Source: Candidatus Poribacteria bacterium
GTDB lineage: Bacteria; Poribacteria; DTPJ01; WJIO01
DNA length: 23,490 nt
Reading direction: 5' to 3'
NCBI GenBank assembly: GCA_014730235.1
Contig: WJIO01000054.1
Span: 1 to 23,490, forward strand
The number at the start of each line of letters is the position of its first letter. Position 1 is the first letter of the stretch. The notes beneath the pieces were generated by a model that was given only the letters and a program-made list of their open reading frames with translations, did not search any database and had not been told where the DNA came from. Shown one piece after another: positions 15,602-23,490 of the stretch. Position numbers and translations under genes: made by a program.

Positions 15602-15700
15602 ACTATTCTCCTTTTACCTTTTGTTTCCTGATATTTTATATAATTCGAGAGAGGACATATATGCAATACAACATTATACAACAAAAGTCAATATTTTTTT

Positions 15701-15946
15701 TCTGAGATATACCTGTCTCAATTTAGTAGTTTAATTAGTATGGTTCTTCCGGGTTCAGTGTGGTTATAGTTGAAAATTCTCTCAGCTTGTCATTCCTGCG
15801 GAAGCGGGAATCCAGTCTTTATGCAGATCTACTGGATTCCCGCTTCCGCAGGAATGACAGCATAAAGAAGTTTCTTATCTTTGCCACACCAAACCCGGAA
15901 GAACCAAAAATTTCTACCTGCTAAATTAAGACAGGTACTTCTGAGA
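15701..15946. repeat. Outer inverted repeat surrounding MITE copy 4 (nested element)
   Basis: The left arm (15701-15729, containing ACCTGTCTCAATTTAG) and the right arm (15918-15946, containing CTAAATTAAGACAGGT) are imperfect reverse complements. They are of different sequence from the MITE ends and lie outside them. The arrangement suggests that the MITE landed inside an older small inverted-repeat element. Confidence 0.6.
15742..15905 (-). mobile_element. MITE copy 4, inverted orientation
   Basis: The ends GGTTCTTCCGGGTTCAGTG and CCAAACCCGGAAGAACC bound a 29-bp perfect core stem (TGTCATTCCTGCGGAAGCGG ...) with loop CTTTATGCAGATCT. The sub-terminal sequences (TTGAAAATTCTCTCAGC on the left, GCATAAAGAAGTTTCTTATC on the right) show that it is flipped relative to copies 2 and 3. 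No target duplication is visible, consistent with insertion into the other repeat. Confidence 0.88.
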
Positions 15947-15971
15947 TTCAGATTCCTCATATTAAAAAGAG

Positions 15972-16001
15972 TTGTGAATGGACTTATAAGTATGGTATAC
16001 T
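15972..16001 (+). promoter_or_regulatory. Candidate sigma-70 promoter for the flavodoxin/GxGYxYP operon
   Basis: TTGTGA (15972-15977) and TATACT (15996-16001) are separated by 18 bases, 53 bases before the flavodoxin ATG. The match is by eye only. The rest of the 15602-16053 gap holds MITE copy 4, its outer repeat and AT-rich sequence that should contain the divergent promoter for the TIM-barrel gene. Confidence 0.45.
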
Positions 16002-16053
16002 TCAATTAAACATTCCTTTGGCAAGGGAGCTTAAAAAATAAATGGAGGGTAAA

Positions 16054-16569
16054 ATGAATACTAAAATTCTGGTAGCTTATGCTACCAAATACGGATCAAC
16101 AAAAGAAATTGCTGAAAAAATCGCTGAAGTGTTTTCTCAGGCAGACCCGGATGTGGATTTGTTGCCTGTAGATCAGGTCAAGGAGCTGGATTCATACGAC
16201 GCTGTTGTATTGGGTAGCGGTCTTTATATTGGTCGCTGGCGTAAGGATGCAGCCAAATTCCTTAAGTCAAATCAGGAAATATTATCAAAGAAATTAGTCT
16301 GGTTATTTTCCAGTGGCCCCACAGGAGAGGGTGATCCTGTAGAATTGATGAAAGGATGGAGCTTTCCAAAATCATTACAATCTGTAGCTGATAACATAAA
16401 TCCAAAAGATATAGCCGTCTTTCATGGAAATTTGGACAGAGATAAATTAAGCACTATTGGAAAATTTATGATTAAAAGTGTCAAAGCACCTTTAGGTGAT
16501 TTTAGAGACTGGGATAATATCAATTCCTGGGCTAAGGGTATTCTTCAGGTATTGCAGGATCAAAAATAG
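16054..16569 (+). CDS. Flavodoxin-domain protein (HemG/flavodoxin_5-like)
   Basis: The 171 residues have a flavodoxin fold with the FMN phosphate loop ATKYGSTKEIA at 10-20, VVLGSGLYIGRWRKDAAKFL mid-protein and WLFSSGPTGEGDP. This pattern matches the flavodoxin_5 group, which includes menaquinone-dependent protoporphyrinogen oxidase HemG, although no other haem gene is present. I use ATG 16054 because GGAGGG lies just before it; the ATG at 16042 overlaps that site. Its stop shares a base with the GTG start of the next gene, so the two are translationally coupled. Confidence 0.85.
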   Translation: MNTKILVAYATKYGSTKEIAEKIAEVFSQADPDVDLLPVDQVKELDSYDAVVLGSGLYIGRWRKDAAKFLKSNQEILSKKLVWLFSSGPTGEGDPVELMKGWSFPKSLQSVADNINPKDIAVFHGNLDRDKLSTIGKFMIKSVKAPLGDFRDWDNINSWAKGILQVLQDQK

Positions 16570-18275
16570 TGAGGTTGCAAATTATAAACATATTCAGTAA
16601 GTCATTAGCTTTGTTGCTTGTTATTTTATTCACAGTCTTAATTTTATATAAAGCCTCCGCCGGTAAAGGTAAAGAATTGGAATCGGAATTAATGATAAAA
16701 AACACAGAAAATTCAACGCCAAGAACCTGGGGTAATACATTTTTACCCAAATCAAAACCACCATCGCGAAGTTTAATATTGGTAGATACCAGAGGTTTAT
16801 CTCCACAAGTCCGAATAGCTCTTGCATGTTTACAGGGTTTAACCAGCAGAGAAAAGCCACAAATATGGCTGCATATGTCAAACCGGGATCCCCAATGGCT
16901 TGATTGGCACAGGGAAAAGGGATATATTGATGGTTATAATAAGGTTGATGACTTGCCCTCACTTTTTCATAAATTTAAAAATGCTTATAGAGGGGCAATT
17001 ATCCCTGATCCAGAATTATATCGAGGTGAATTACTGGCTGCCAATATAGCTTCATGTGAAAACCTTATAATAGCCACACCTGAACTTGTCCAGGAACTCA
17101 ACATACCAGTTATTATGGACTTAAGAGAAAGATTTAATACATACGCCGATGGTATGGAATGGGTGTGGGATAACTACAGAGACCAGCTTAATCATCATCT
17201 ATGCAACTTCATGCACCCGGATCGCTTGAGTAACGGCGCATTTGCCTATGATATCCAGTGGAAATCCATTTTGTTCTGGATTGTGGGAAAGGTAGATTCA
17301 GCAGAAGCTGGAAGCAATATGGAACGTGAGACTGAACTGGTAGCCCGGATAATGGGTGAAATGGCCCCTAATGTGCCGGTGTTGGGCTTTCCCTATGCAG
17401 GAGAAGGTGTCGGACCCGGAGAAGTTAATGGTGTCACCTTGGCAAGTAAATATGCCAAACCTTTAGTATGCACCGACTCCCTGGCCAATGCGTGTGTAAT
17501 GAGCGGAATACAGATAGATAGGCTAGAGCAGAAAAAATTAACCCCCCCGCCGCTGGAAAAAGACAAAATTTATATAGCTTTGAATATGTCCGATGGTGAC
17601 AATCAGAATATATGGCTGGCTTTCTACAAGCCCTATTTTCAAAACGAAAACTATGGCAAATTCCCCCTGGCCTTTGGTATGGGCCCGCCCATTATGGATC
17701 TTATGCCCGGAGTTGCCCAATGGTATTATGAAAACGCTGCTTATAATACTGAATTTTTCGCTGATGTTTCCGGCATTGGTTATATTCAACCTAAAAATTA
17801 CGCCTTAAATTACAGGGAACGTGATGAAGTATTTAACGGTTTTCTTAATTGGACTGATATTTATATGGAAAAAATGGACATGTCAACGCTGCGTACTGTA
17901 GGGGGGGAGGACGAAATATTAAGCCGCTATGCGGAGAAACTTCCGCATCTCCATTCCATTTTTGCTGACATGGGTCGTTATTCTGGTCGCGAGGGGATTG
18001 ATAACCTTACATACATGCTGGGAAATATGCCGATTTTCAGGTCTGTAACAAGCTGGAGATACGGCAAAGATGGTTTCATCAGGGAGTTACACGAGCAAAT
18101 CGGCCAAAAACGACCTGCATTTGTCAATGGCTTCGTTCACTGCTGGACATTTAACAGCATGGAGATCATCACCAGGGAAATATATGACAAACGCAGTGAT
18201 GATATGGTATTTGTTACACCACGCCAGTTAGCAGAACTCTATAAACAGGCCAGGGAATTAGGCTTGGTAAAATAA
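16569..18275 (+). CDS. GxGYxYP-type putative glycoside hydrolase, exported
   Basis: The 568-residue product has an N-terminal hydrophobic segment (about 10-32, LALLLVILFTVLILYKASA) that is a signal peptide or anchor. The N-terminal domain begins ILVDTRGLSPQVRIALACLQ. The C-terminal half contains GIGYIQP at 402-408, the family's GxGYxYP motif with Q in place of the second Y. It continues with aromatic- and acid-rich segments (NMSDGDNQN; FVHCWTFNS). The family is predicted, not proven, to act on glycans. GTG is the start, overlapping the flavodoxin stop by one base. The pairing of a cytoplasmic flavodoxin with an exported glycan enzyme is odd. The full length fits a complete gene. Confidence 0.8.
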   Translation: MRLQIINIFSKSLALLLVILFTVLILYKASAGKGKELESELMIKNTENSTPRTWGNTFLPKSKPPSRSLILVDTRGLSPQVRIALACLQGLTSREKPQIWLHMSNRDPQWLDWHREKGYIDGYNKVDDLPSLFHKFKNAYRGAIIPDPELYRGELLAANIASCENLIIATPELVQELNIPVIMDLRERFNTYADGMEWVWDNYRDQLNHHLCNFMHPDRLSNGAFAYDIQWKSILFWIVGKVDSAEAGSNMERETELVARIMGEMAPNVPVLGFPYAGEGVGPGEVNGVTLASKYAKPLVCTDSLANACVMSGIQIDRLEQKKLTPPPLEKDKIYIALNMSDGDNQNIWLAFYKPYFQNENYGKFPLAFGMGPPIMDLMPGVAQWYYENAAYNTEFFADVSGIGYIQPKNYALNYRERDEVFNGFLNWTDIYMEKMDMSTLRTVGGEDEILSRYAEKLPHLHSIFADMGRYSGREGIDNLTYMLGNMPIFRSVTSWRYGKDGFIRELHEQIGQKRPAFVNGFVHCWTFNSMEIITREIYDKRSDDMVFVTPRQLAELYKQARELGLVK

Positions 18276-18290
18276 AAGTAAAGATTAGTT

Positions 18291-18366
18291 TCTGTCATTC
18301 CAGCGAAAGCGGGAATGACAGCATATAGAAGTTTCTTACCTTTAACACACTTAACCCGGAAAAACC
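18291..18366 (-). mobile_element. Partial MITE copy 5
   Basis: CTGTCATTCCAGCGAAAGCG with its complement GCGGGAATGACAG, the sub-terminal GAAGTTTCTTACCTTT and the end TTAACCCGGAAAAACC match the right half of copy 4. The left terminus is missing. It lies between two convergent genes and could act as a bidirectional terminator hairpin. Confidence 0.7.
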
Positions 18367-18440
18367 AACTTTATTTGTTACTCCTTTCTTCGCAATAACA
18401 CAGGGATGTAAAATTTATGCTTGGCCCATATTTCTTTTAT

Positions 18441-19031
18441 TTACTGGCATACAATTAATCTATACTCTGTTATAATTCTCTGCACTGGCAGATCCCATTC
18501 TGCAGGGAAAGCCGAATCTACAATCTGCAATTCATAGGCCAGACTAACGGTAGCTGTCTGTGGGCATTTGCCGAGAAATCGGTCATAGTATCCCCCGCTG
18601 TATCCGATGCGGTAACCCTTTTTATCAAAGGCCAACCCCGGAACGATTATTAAGTCAATCTCCGATGGTGGGTAAGGTCTTTTAAATTGAGGTTTGGGTT
18701 CTAATATGCCGTAATGGTTTAATTCAAGCTCTATATCCATGTCCAGGATCTTACAGGGTAAAAGCTGCCTGCCTTTACAACAGAGCGGAACTATGGTATC
18801 TATACCTTTTTCAATTGATCGCCTCATACATTCCTGTGTTCTGACTTCGCTGCCAAAGGCTATATAAAACATCACCGAACGGAAGGAATGTTTATGTATA
18901 AACTGCCAGAGCTTATACTGTATAATTCGGCTTTTCTCCTCTATATCCTCTGGACTCATGTTGTCCCGTATCTGGCGGATTTTATTTCTGGTTATTTTTT
19001 TCTGATGGATCTGGTCTTCCAGTGGATGCAT
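18441..19031 (-). CDS. 5-formyltetrahydrofolate cyclo-ligase
   Basis: The 196-residue enzyme converts 5-formyl-THF to 5,10-methenyl-THF using ATP. The signature GYRIGYSGGYYDRFL (139-153) is intact, with the preceding PGLAFD and the basic N-terminal helix ([13 protein letters not shown]) that helps bind ATP and folate. The chosen ATG has AAGGA immediately upstream and lies 50 bases inside the 3' end of rarA, so translation is coupled. A later in-frame ATG at residue 25 would remove conserved N-terminal residues. It is the last gene of the minus-strand housekeeping run. Confidence 0.92.
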   Translation of the reverse strand: MHPLEDQIHQKKITRNKIRQIRDNMSPEDIEEKSRIIQYKLWQFIHKHSFRSVMFYIAFGSEVRTQECMRRSIEKGIDTIVPLCCKGRQLLPCKILDMDIELELNHYGILEPKPQFKRPYPPSEIDLIIVPGLAFDKKGYRIGYSGGYYDRFLGKCPQTATVSLAYELQIVDSAFPAEWDLPVQRIITEYRLIVCQ

Positions 19032-20337
19032 TTCCTTTTAATTTCTCCATTCTTTTTTTGAGGCGCTTTTCGTAACCCTGATCGCTGGGTTCGTAATATT
19101 TGGCGTTGTGGAGCATATATTTCTGTTTGATGTAATGTTTTTTGTAATCATGGGGATACTTGTATCCTTTACCCCGACCAAGTTTACCCGCGCTGGAATA
19201 GCTGGAATCCCTGAGATGTTCGGGAACAGCCGTTGATATACCAGATTTTACGGCTTCCATTGCCTTGTTGATGCTGACTACTGCTGAATTGCTCTTAGGT
19301 GCGCAGGCTATGTATGTTACGGCCTGGGCTAAAATTATCTGGGCTTCTGGCATGCCTACAAATTCCACCGCATTTAAGGCGGCATCAGCTACCAATAGGG
19401 CATGGGGATCCGCATTACCTACATCCTCAGAAGCACAGATTATAATCCTCCGGGCGATAAATCGGGGATCTTCACCTGCATAAAGCATCTTGGCCAGCCA
19501 GAATAAAGCTGCATCCGGGTCAGAACCCCGCATGCTTTTAATAAAAGCGGATATGGTATCGTAATGGGAATCGTCAGAGGAATCATAAAGTACAGCCCGT
19601 TTTTGTATAGATTCCTCTGCCACCGAAAGGTCAATTCTGGTAATACCTTCTGTATCCACAGGGGTTGTCAATATAGCCAGTTCCAAGCCGTTAAGCACCC
19701 TCCGGGTATCGCCGCCGGATGCGCTGATTATATGACTTAAAGCTTCATCAGTTATTTCCACATTCAGCTTGCCAAAACCCCTATCCGGGTCTTTTAAAGC
19801 CTTTAGTGCGACTTGCTTTAATTCCTCATCCCTTAGAGGTTTGAATTGAAATATCTGGGATCTGGAAAGGATGGTGGGATTTATATAGAAGTAGGGATTT
19901 TGTGTGGTTGCTCCGATAAGGGTAATAGTTCCAGCTTCAACATCCGGCAAAAGTGCGTCCTGTTGGGCCTTGTTGAAGCGGTGTATTTCGTCTATAAAAA
20001 GTATGGTACGTTTTGATTGAAAGCTTCTGCGGTCTTTGGCTTCCTTAATAATTTCTCTTAATTCTGCAACGCTGCTGGTAACCGCGTTGCATTGCTGGAA
20101 GGATGATTTGGTTCGATTGGCGATAACCTGGGCCAGGGATGTTTTACCGGTTCCGGGTGGGCCGTAAAAGATCAGGGATGTTATTCGATCTGCTTCAATA
20201 GCTCTTCTCAAAAGCTTTCCTGCACCCACAATATGCTTTTGACCGACAAATTCGTCCAGACTTCGGGGACGCATTCTATAGGCTAATGGTGCATCGGCAA
20301 AGGCTTTGTCCTGAGAAGCATTTTCAAACAGATCCAT
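18982..20337 (-). CDS. rarA: Replication-associated recombination protein A (AAA+ ATPase)
   Basis: The 451 residues include the RarA/MgsA/WRNIP1 core: Walker A GPPGTGKT at 59-66, Walker [10 protein letters not shown] with D116/E117, sensor I GATTQNP, and the C-terminal MgsA tetramerisation region ([29 protein letters not shown]; the YKYPHDY tail). It acts at stalled replication forks as a clamp-loader-like ATPase. The entry motif [13 protein letters not shown] is typical. The tail is basic and low in complexity, and it overlaps the cyclo-ligase start. No strong ribosome site precedes ATG 20337. Confidence 0.95.
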   Translation of the reverse strand: MDLFENASQDKAFADAPLAYRMRPRSLDEFVGQKHIVGAGKLLRRAIEADRITSLIFYGPPGTGKTSLAQVIANRTKSSFQQCNAVTSSVAELREIIKEAKDRRSFQSKRTILFIDEIHRFNKAQQDALLPDVEAGTITLIGATTQNPYFYINPTILSRSQIFQFKPLRDEELKQVALKALKDPDRGFGKLNVEITDEALSHIISASGGDTRRVLNGLELAILTTPVDTEGITRIDLSVAEESIQKRAVLYDSSDDSHYDTISAFIKSMRGSDPDAALFWLAKMLYAGEDPRFIARRIIICASEDVGNADPHALLVADAALNAVEFVGMPEAQIILAQAVTYIACAPKSNSAVVSINKAMEAVKSGISTAVPEHLRDSSYSSAGKLGRGKGYKYPHDYKKHYIKQKYMLHNAKYYEPSDQGYEKRLKKRMEKLKGNASTGRPDPSEKNNQK

Positions 20338-20388
20338 AATTCATGGTATATATTAGAGCAACTAGAAAATCATTAAAGTTTATAACGA

Positions 20389-20676
20389 TTATGACTTGGG
20401 GTTCATGGCTTCATCAAGTTCTTGCATGAGCTTTTCGGTTAGTTTTTTAGATTCTTCACGTTCCTTATACATTTCATCGGCGATATTTAAAGCGGCAAGA
20501 ATAGCTACCCGGGTAGCCGACAGAGAACCGGCCTTATCTGCAATATCCCGCATAACAGAATCTACATGTGCAGCCAGTTTTTTGATATATTCCTCATCCG
20601 AACCGCCTTTAACGTTATAATCCCTACCGAATATCGTTACCCTTATTGATTTAGATTGACCATTCATACCTACCAT
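20389..20676 (-). CDS. zapA: Cell division protein ZapA
   Basis: This small protein of 95 residues has the ZapA layout: an N-terminal beta part (SIRVTIFGRDYNVKGGSDEE), the helix LAAHVDSVMRDIADK, the hallmark ATRVAILAALNIADE, and a C-terminal coiled coil. ZapA tetramers bundle FtsZ filaments at midcell. The start is uncertain among GTG 20682, ATG 20676 and ATG 20667; GAGG spaced five bases from 20676 favours that one. It lies 51 bases before rarA and 22 after aroE. The link of zapA to the cyclo-ligase gene is seen in many bacteria, here with rarA between them. Confidence 0.88.
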   Translation of the reverse strand: MVGMNGQSKSIRVTIFGRDYNVKGGSDEEYIKKLAAHVDSVMRDIADKAGSLSATRVAILAALNIADEMYKEREESKKLTEKLMQELDEAMNPKS

Positions 20677-20698
20677 CCCCACCTCGTTATTGGTTATA

Positions 20699-21559
20699 TT
20701 AACGGCGTTTAAGCGCGTCTTCCAGTGCTTTGCGCATGGTTTTTACCGGTGGATATTTACTCGTCCACAATTCAAAAGATATAGCACCTTGATGAACCAG
20801 CATCCCCATTCCGCCGACAGTTTTCAGACCACGTTTTGCCGCCGCCTTAAGGAGATTTGTCTCAGGAGGAGTGTAGACAATGTCACATACAACCAGATCA
20901 TCATGAAACCATTCTTCATCTATTACCAGCGGGATCGATGGATCCATACCTGCTGTTATGGTGCTTACCAGAAGATCGCTTTTAGCCATATATTCCGGAA
21001 GGTTCGGATCTTTTATTGATATACCCTTCATAGAAACTCCGGTTCCTGAACTCATATCTTTTGCAAGCTGAACGGCTTTTTCTGTAGTTCGGTTGGCTAT
21101 GATAATCTCATCAACAGCTTGTAGGGCCAAACCCACAACAACAGCCCTGGCGGCTCCTCCGGCTCCCAGAACAACTACATTTTTACCTTTTAATTCCTCT
21201 ATACCTTCTTCCTGTAAAGATGCCACAAATCCCCTGGCATCTGTGTTATGACCTGAAACCTGGCCATCATCAAAAACCAGAGTATTAACCGCGCCTATTA
21301 ATTCCGCTTCACGAGATATTGAGTCCATCAACGGAAGCATATTCTTTTTGTGTGGTAAAGTAACGTTTATTCCCCTTACCTTTGTAGCTTTAAAACCTTC
21401 AACGGCTTCGGCAAGATTTTCAGGAAGGACATGAAAAGGCACATAAATATAGTCCAGACCCATCTCACGAAAAGCTGCGTTTTGCATCTGCGGTGAACGG
21501 GAATGTTCCACCGGATCACCTATAACACCCACTATTTTTGTATGTCCTGTAATATCCAT
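20699..21559 (-). CDS. aroE: Shikimate dehydrogenase (NADP)
   Basis: The 286-residue enzyme catalyses 3-dehydroshikimate reduction in the chorismate pathway. Substrate residues are visible: S20 and S22 in HSRSP, K71 in VTLPHKK, N92 in VNTL, and D107 in HNTDARGF. The dinucleotide loop GAGGAARA is at 132-139, followed by NRTTEKA, whose arginine favours NADP. The C-terminal GMGMLVHQGAISFELW is also conserved. ATG 21559 lies 18 bases after the Trm112-like gene. No other aromatic pathway gene is in the window. Confidence 0.95.
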   Translation of the reverse strand: MDITGHTKIVGVIGDPVEHSRSPQMQNAAFREMGLDYIYVPFHVLPENLAEAVEGFKATKVRGINVTLPHKKNMLPLMDSISREAELIGAVNTLVFDDGQVSGHNTDARGFVASLQEEGIEELKGKNVVVLGAGGAARAVVVGLALQAVDEIIIANRTTEKAVQLAKDMSSGTGVSMKGISIKDPNLPEYMAKSDLLVSTITAGMDPSIPLVIDEEWFHDDLVVCDIVYTPPETNLLKAAAKRGLKTVGGMGMLVHQGAISFELWTSKYPPVKTMRKALEDALKRR

Positions 21560-21577
21560 CCATCAATCCTTACTTTA

Positions 21578-21769
21578 CTATGAAGTTTCAGAATCATTTT
21601 GTTTATCAGGCATTTCGGCTTCATCCACAAGCATTATTGGTATCCCATCCCGAATGGGATAACGTCGTCCACATTTCTGGCAAATCAGCTTTTGATTTTC
21701 CTCATCATAAATTATATCACCTTTATCAACAGGACATGCAAGTATTTCTAAAAGTTCTTTGTCAATCAT
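21578..21769 (-). CDS. Trm112 family zinc-ribbon-like protein
   Basis: The 63-residue protein (MIDKELLEILACPVDKGDII, then ICQKCGRRYPIRDGIPIML) belongs to the Trm112/YcaR family of small activators of methyltransferases or glycolipid enzymes. The usual first CPxC pair is CPVD here, leaving C12, C30 and C33, so zinc binding may be weak or absent. The C-terminus is acidic. It begins three bases after the secA stop, with its ribosome site GGGAGG formed by the final secA codons. Confidence 0.9.
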   Translation of the reverse strand: MIDKELLEILACPVDKGDIIYDEENQKLICQKCGRRYPIRDGIPIMLVDEAEMPDKQNDSETS

Positions 21770-21772
21770 TTA

Positions 21773-23490
21773 TTACCTCCCGCAGCATTTTTTATATTTC
21801 TTACCGCTTCCGCAGGGACAGGGATCGTTCCTGCCGACTTTCTCCACGTTCTGAACCGTCATATTTCTTGTGCTCGGTTGTTTTCTGGAAATAGCAAGCC
21901 TTTGCCTGGGAACCTCATCCGCTTTTGGCCTGGAACTTTGCTGTTCCAGTTCAGATTCTTCCACTATTTGTATCTTGAACATATACTCAACGACTTCTTC
22001 TTTAATCCTCTCTATCATCATGTTAAACATGTCATGGGCTTCTCGCTTGAATTCCACCAACGGGTCTTTTTGCCCATAGGCCCTGAGTCCTATACCCATT
22101 TCCATGTAATCCATGTTATAGAGATGATCTACCCAGTGTTCGTCTATGCGGTTCAGCATTATAAATCGCTCTAATTCTCGCATAGTTTTCGAACTCATCT
22201 GTTTTTCCCGTTCTTCGTATATGTTTGTGAGAGTTTCCAGAAGTTTATCATGGATTTCGTCAGGAGACATTTTCTCCGGTTTTGGACTCCATTTAGTCAT
22301 ATCAACCAGGAATGTCTGCTTTACCCAATCGGTGAGGGCATCAAAATCTTTTTCATCGTTATCAACCAGATACATATCTATATAATCGCTGACCATATTG
22401 GTAAGCATATCCAGTATTTCAGACTTTAAATCGCCACCTTCCAGGACATTATTTCTCTGTTCATATATAACCGTTCGCTGGGTGTTCCTTACGTCGTCAT
22501 ATTTCAGGAGATGTTTACGATATTCAAAATTATGGCCTTCAACCCGTTTCTGGGCATTTTCGATGGCCTTTGTTATCCAGTTATGTTCAATAGGAACGCC
22601 CTCTTTCATTCCGAGCCAGTCCATAGCGTTGGATAGTTTTTCTGTGCCGAATTTCTGCATTAACTCGTCTTCAAGGGAAAGGAAAAAGCGTGAAGAACCA
22701 ACATCACCCTGACGACCGGAACGACCTCGAAGCTGGTTGTCAATACGTCGGGATTCATGTCTTTCCGTTCCTATGATATGAAGACCACCCTGTTCCAGAA
22801 CTCTTTTATCAAGGATTTCTACCTGGACTTCCAGTGCATCCCCCAATCTTCTTATGGGATAGGTTTGTTCTCTGGAAATTACCTTCCACCTGTCACCGGG
22901 GCTTTCTACTGATATTTCGGCATCATCAGCAAGGGGTATTCTCTCACCATCGAATTTTTGTTTTAGTTCTCTTGGTATATGTCCTGAATCCAATTCATTT
23001 ATAGCATCTGACCCCAGAGAAACGCTCCGCTTTTCTCCAAGAAATATATCAACACCACGACCAGCCATATTCGTGGCAATGGTAACAGCTTCATATTCAC
23101 CAGCCCGGGAGATTATTTCAGCTTCTTTCTCGTGATATTTGGCATTAAGTACATGATGAGTGATACCGTTTTTCTTTAATAAGCTGCTGAGCCTTTCGGA
23201 TGTATCTATTGACCTGGTACCCACCAGTACCGGGCGACCGATTTCATTCATATCATTTATTTCTTCTATAATTGCGTTGAATTTTTCCCGTTCTGTTTTA
23301 TAAATTACATCCGCGTGGTCTTCTCTGATTACCGGTTTATTTGTAGGTATAACTATTACGTCAAGATTATAGACTTCTGCAAATTCAGCAGCTTCTGTTT
23401 CGGCCGTACCGGTCATTCCTGCAAGTTTATTGTATAGACGAAAGTAATTCTGATAAGTTATCCGGGCTGTTGACATACTTTCTTCTTCAA
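21773..23490 (-). CDS. secA: Protein translocase subunit SecA (C-terminal part; 5' end outside window)
   Basis: The frame is open to the window edge (reading EEESMSTARITYQNYFRLYN), so about the last 572 residues are present. They hold the family landmarks: AGMTGTA, the second helicase domain with TIATNMAGRGVDIFLG and RGRSGRQGD, the helical scaffold and wing (MDYMEMGIGLRAYGQKDPLV), and the C-terminal SEC-C zinc motif CPCGSGKKYKKCC. An ATG in this frame at 23476 is internal and not the start. SecA is the ATPase motor of the Sec export channel. An insertion near LDSGHIPRELKQKFDGERIP lengthens NBD2, a variation seen in several phyla. Confidence 0.96.
   Translation of the reverse strand, partial: EEESMSTARITYQNYFRLYNKLAGMTGTAETEAAEFAEVYNLDVIVIPTNKPVIREDHADVIYKTEREKFNAIIEEINDMNEIGRPVLVGTRSIDTSERLSSLLKKNGITHHVLNAKYHEKEAEIISRAGEYEAVTIATNMAGRGVDIFLGEKRSVSLGSDAINELDSGHIPRELKQKFDGERIPLADDAEISVESPGDRWKVISREQTYPIRRLGDALEVQVEILDKRVLEQGGLHIIGTERHESRRIDNQLRGRSGRQGDVGSSRFFLSLEDELMQKFGTEKLSNAMDWLGMKEGVPIEHNWITKAIENAQKRVEGHNFEYRKHLLKYDDVRNTQRTVIYEQRNNVLEGGDLKSEILDMLTNMVSDYIDMYLVDNDEKDFDALTDWVKQTFLVDMTKWSPKPEKMSPDEIHDKLLETLTNIYEEREKQMSSKTMRELERFIMLNRIDEHWVDHLYNMDYMEMGIGLRAYGQKDPLVEFKREAHDMFNMMIERIKEEVVEYMFKIQIVEESELEQQSSRPKADEVPRQRLAISRKQPSTRNMTVQNVEKVGRNDPCPCGSGKKYKKCCGR

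Noticed and set aside
15660-15690. TTGACT and TATAAT on the minus strand upstream of the TIM-barrel gene
   Set aside because: They are only seven bases apart, so they cannot be the -35 and -10 of one promoter; the real promoter cannot be assigned.
9113-18366. CRISPR array from the recurrent GTCATTCCTGC/GCAGGAATGAC words
   Set aside because: Copies are kilobases apart, palindromic and carry terminal repeats with target duplications; they are MITEs, not spaced repeats.
20338-20388. 6S RNA gene next to zapA, as in enterobacteria
   Set aside because: The zapA-rarA gap is only 51 bases, too short for such an RNA.

Overview
The window comes from an AT-leaning bacterium with a Gram-negative type envelope. 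The evidence is a lipoprotein signal sequence, a decayed outer-membrane beta-barrel fragment, SecA with a SEC-C tail, ZapA, AroE, RarA and Trm112. The phylum cannot be fixed from sequence alone. The mix of a GxGYxYP protein, a sugar-phosphate isomerase-like barrel, a cupin, a VOC protein and an orphan alpha/alpha-type enzyme recalls sponge-symbiont or PVC-like lineages such as Poribacteria, but that is a low-confidence guess.

Region 1 (1-5980) is the most interesting. It holds the end of a RING-like zinc-finger gene, a membrane-anchored von Willebrand A (vWA) lipoprotein, an 1101-residue tubulin/FtsZ-like GTPase, and two tiny membrane ORFs that may be one frameshifted membrane protein. All are on the plus strand with short spacings, so they look like one operon. 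A cell-surface vWA domain, a membrane-crossing basic tail and a cytoplasmic filament-forming GTPase could together form a membrane-remodelling or anchoring machine.

Region 2 (5984-8010) is a graveyard of integration scars. It has a decayed 3' half of a CAT-anticodon tRNA, a ruined HTH-nucleotidyltransferase antitoxin next to a still-open HEPN gene, and two diverged copies of an attachment-like module (paired 7-nt repeats at 11-bp period, an ACCAAAA-GACGGGA box, then AAAAGTAGCA). The second module runs straight into a well-preserved 3' half of tRNA-Arg(CCG) with its terminator. This looks like the right-hand junction of one or more elements integrated in tRNA genes.

Region 3 (8241-18366) is accessory and metabolic. 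It contains a broken beta-sandwich protein, a VOC protein, an uncharacterised 514-residue enzyme, a tyrosine recombinase pseudogene interrupted by a MITE, a porin remnant, a minus-strand cluster (isomerase-like TIM barrel, SagB-type nitroreductase, double cupin, helical repeat protein), and a flavodoxin/GxGYxYP pair. Five copies of one MITE family (three complete, two partial) punctuate the gaps. Two of them keep perfect 8-bp target duplications.

Region 4 (18441-23490) is conserved housekeeping on the minus strand, in transcription order secA, trm112, aroE, zapA, rarA and 5-formyltetrahydrofolate cyclo-ligase, tightly packed.
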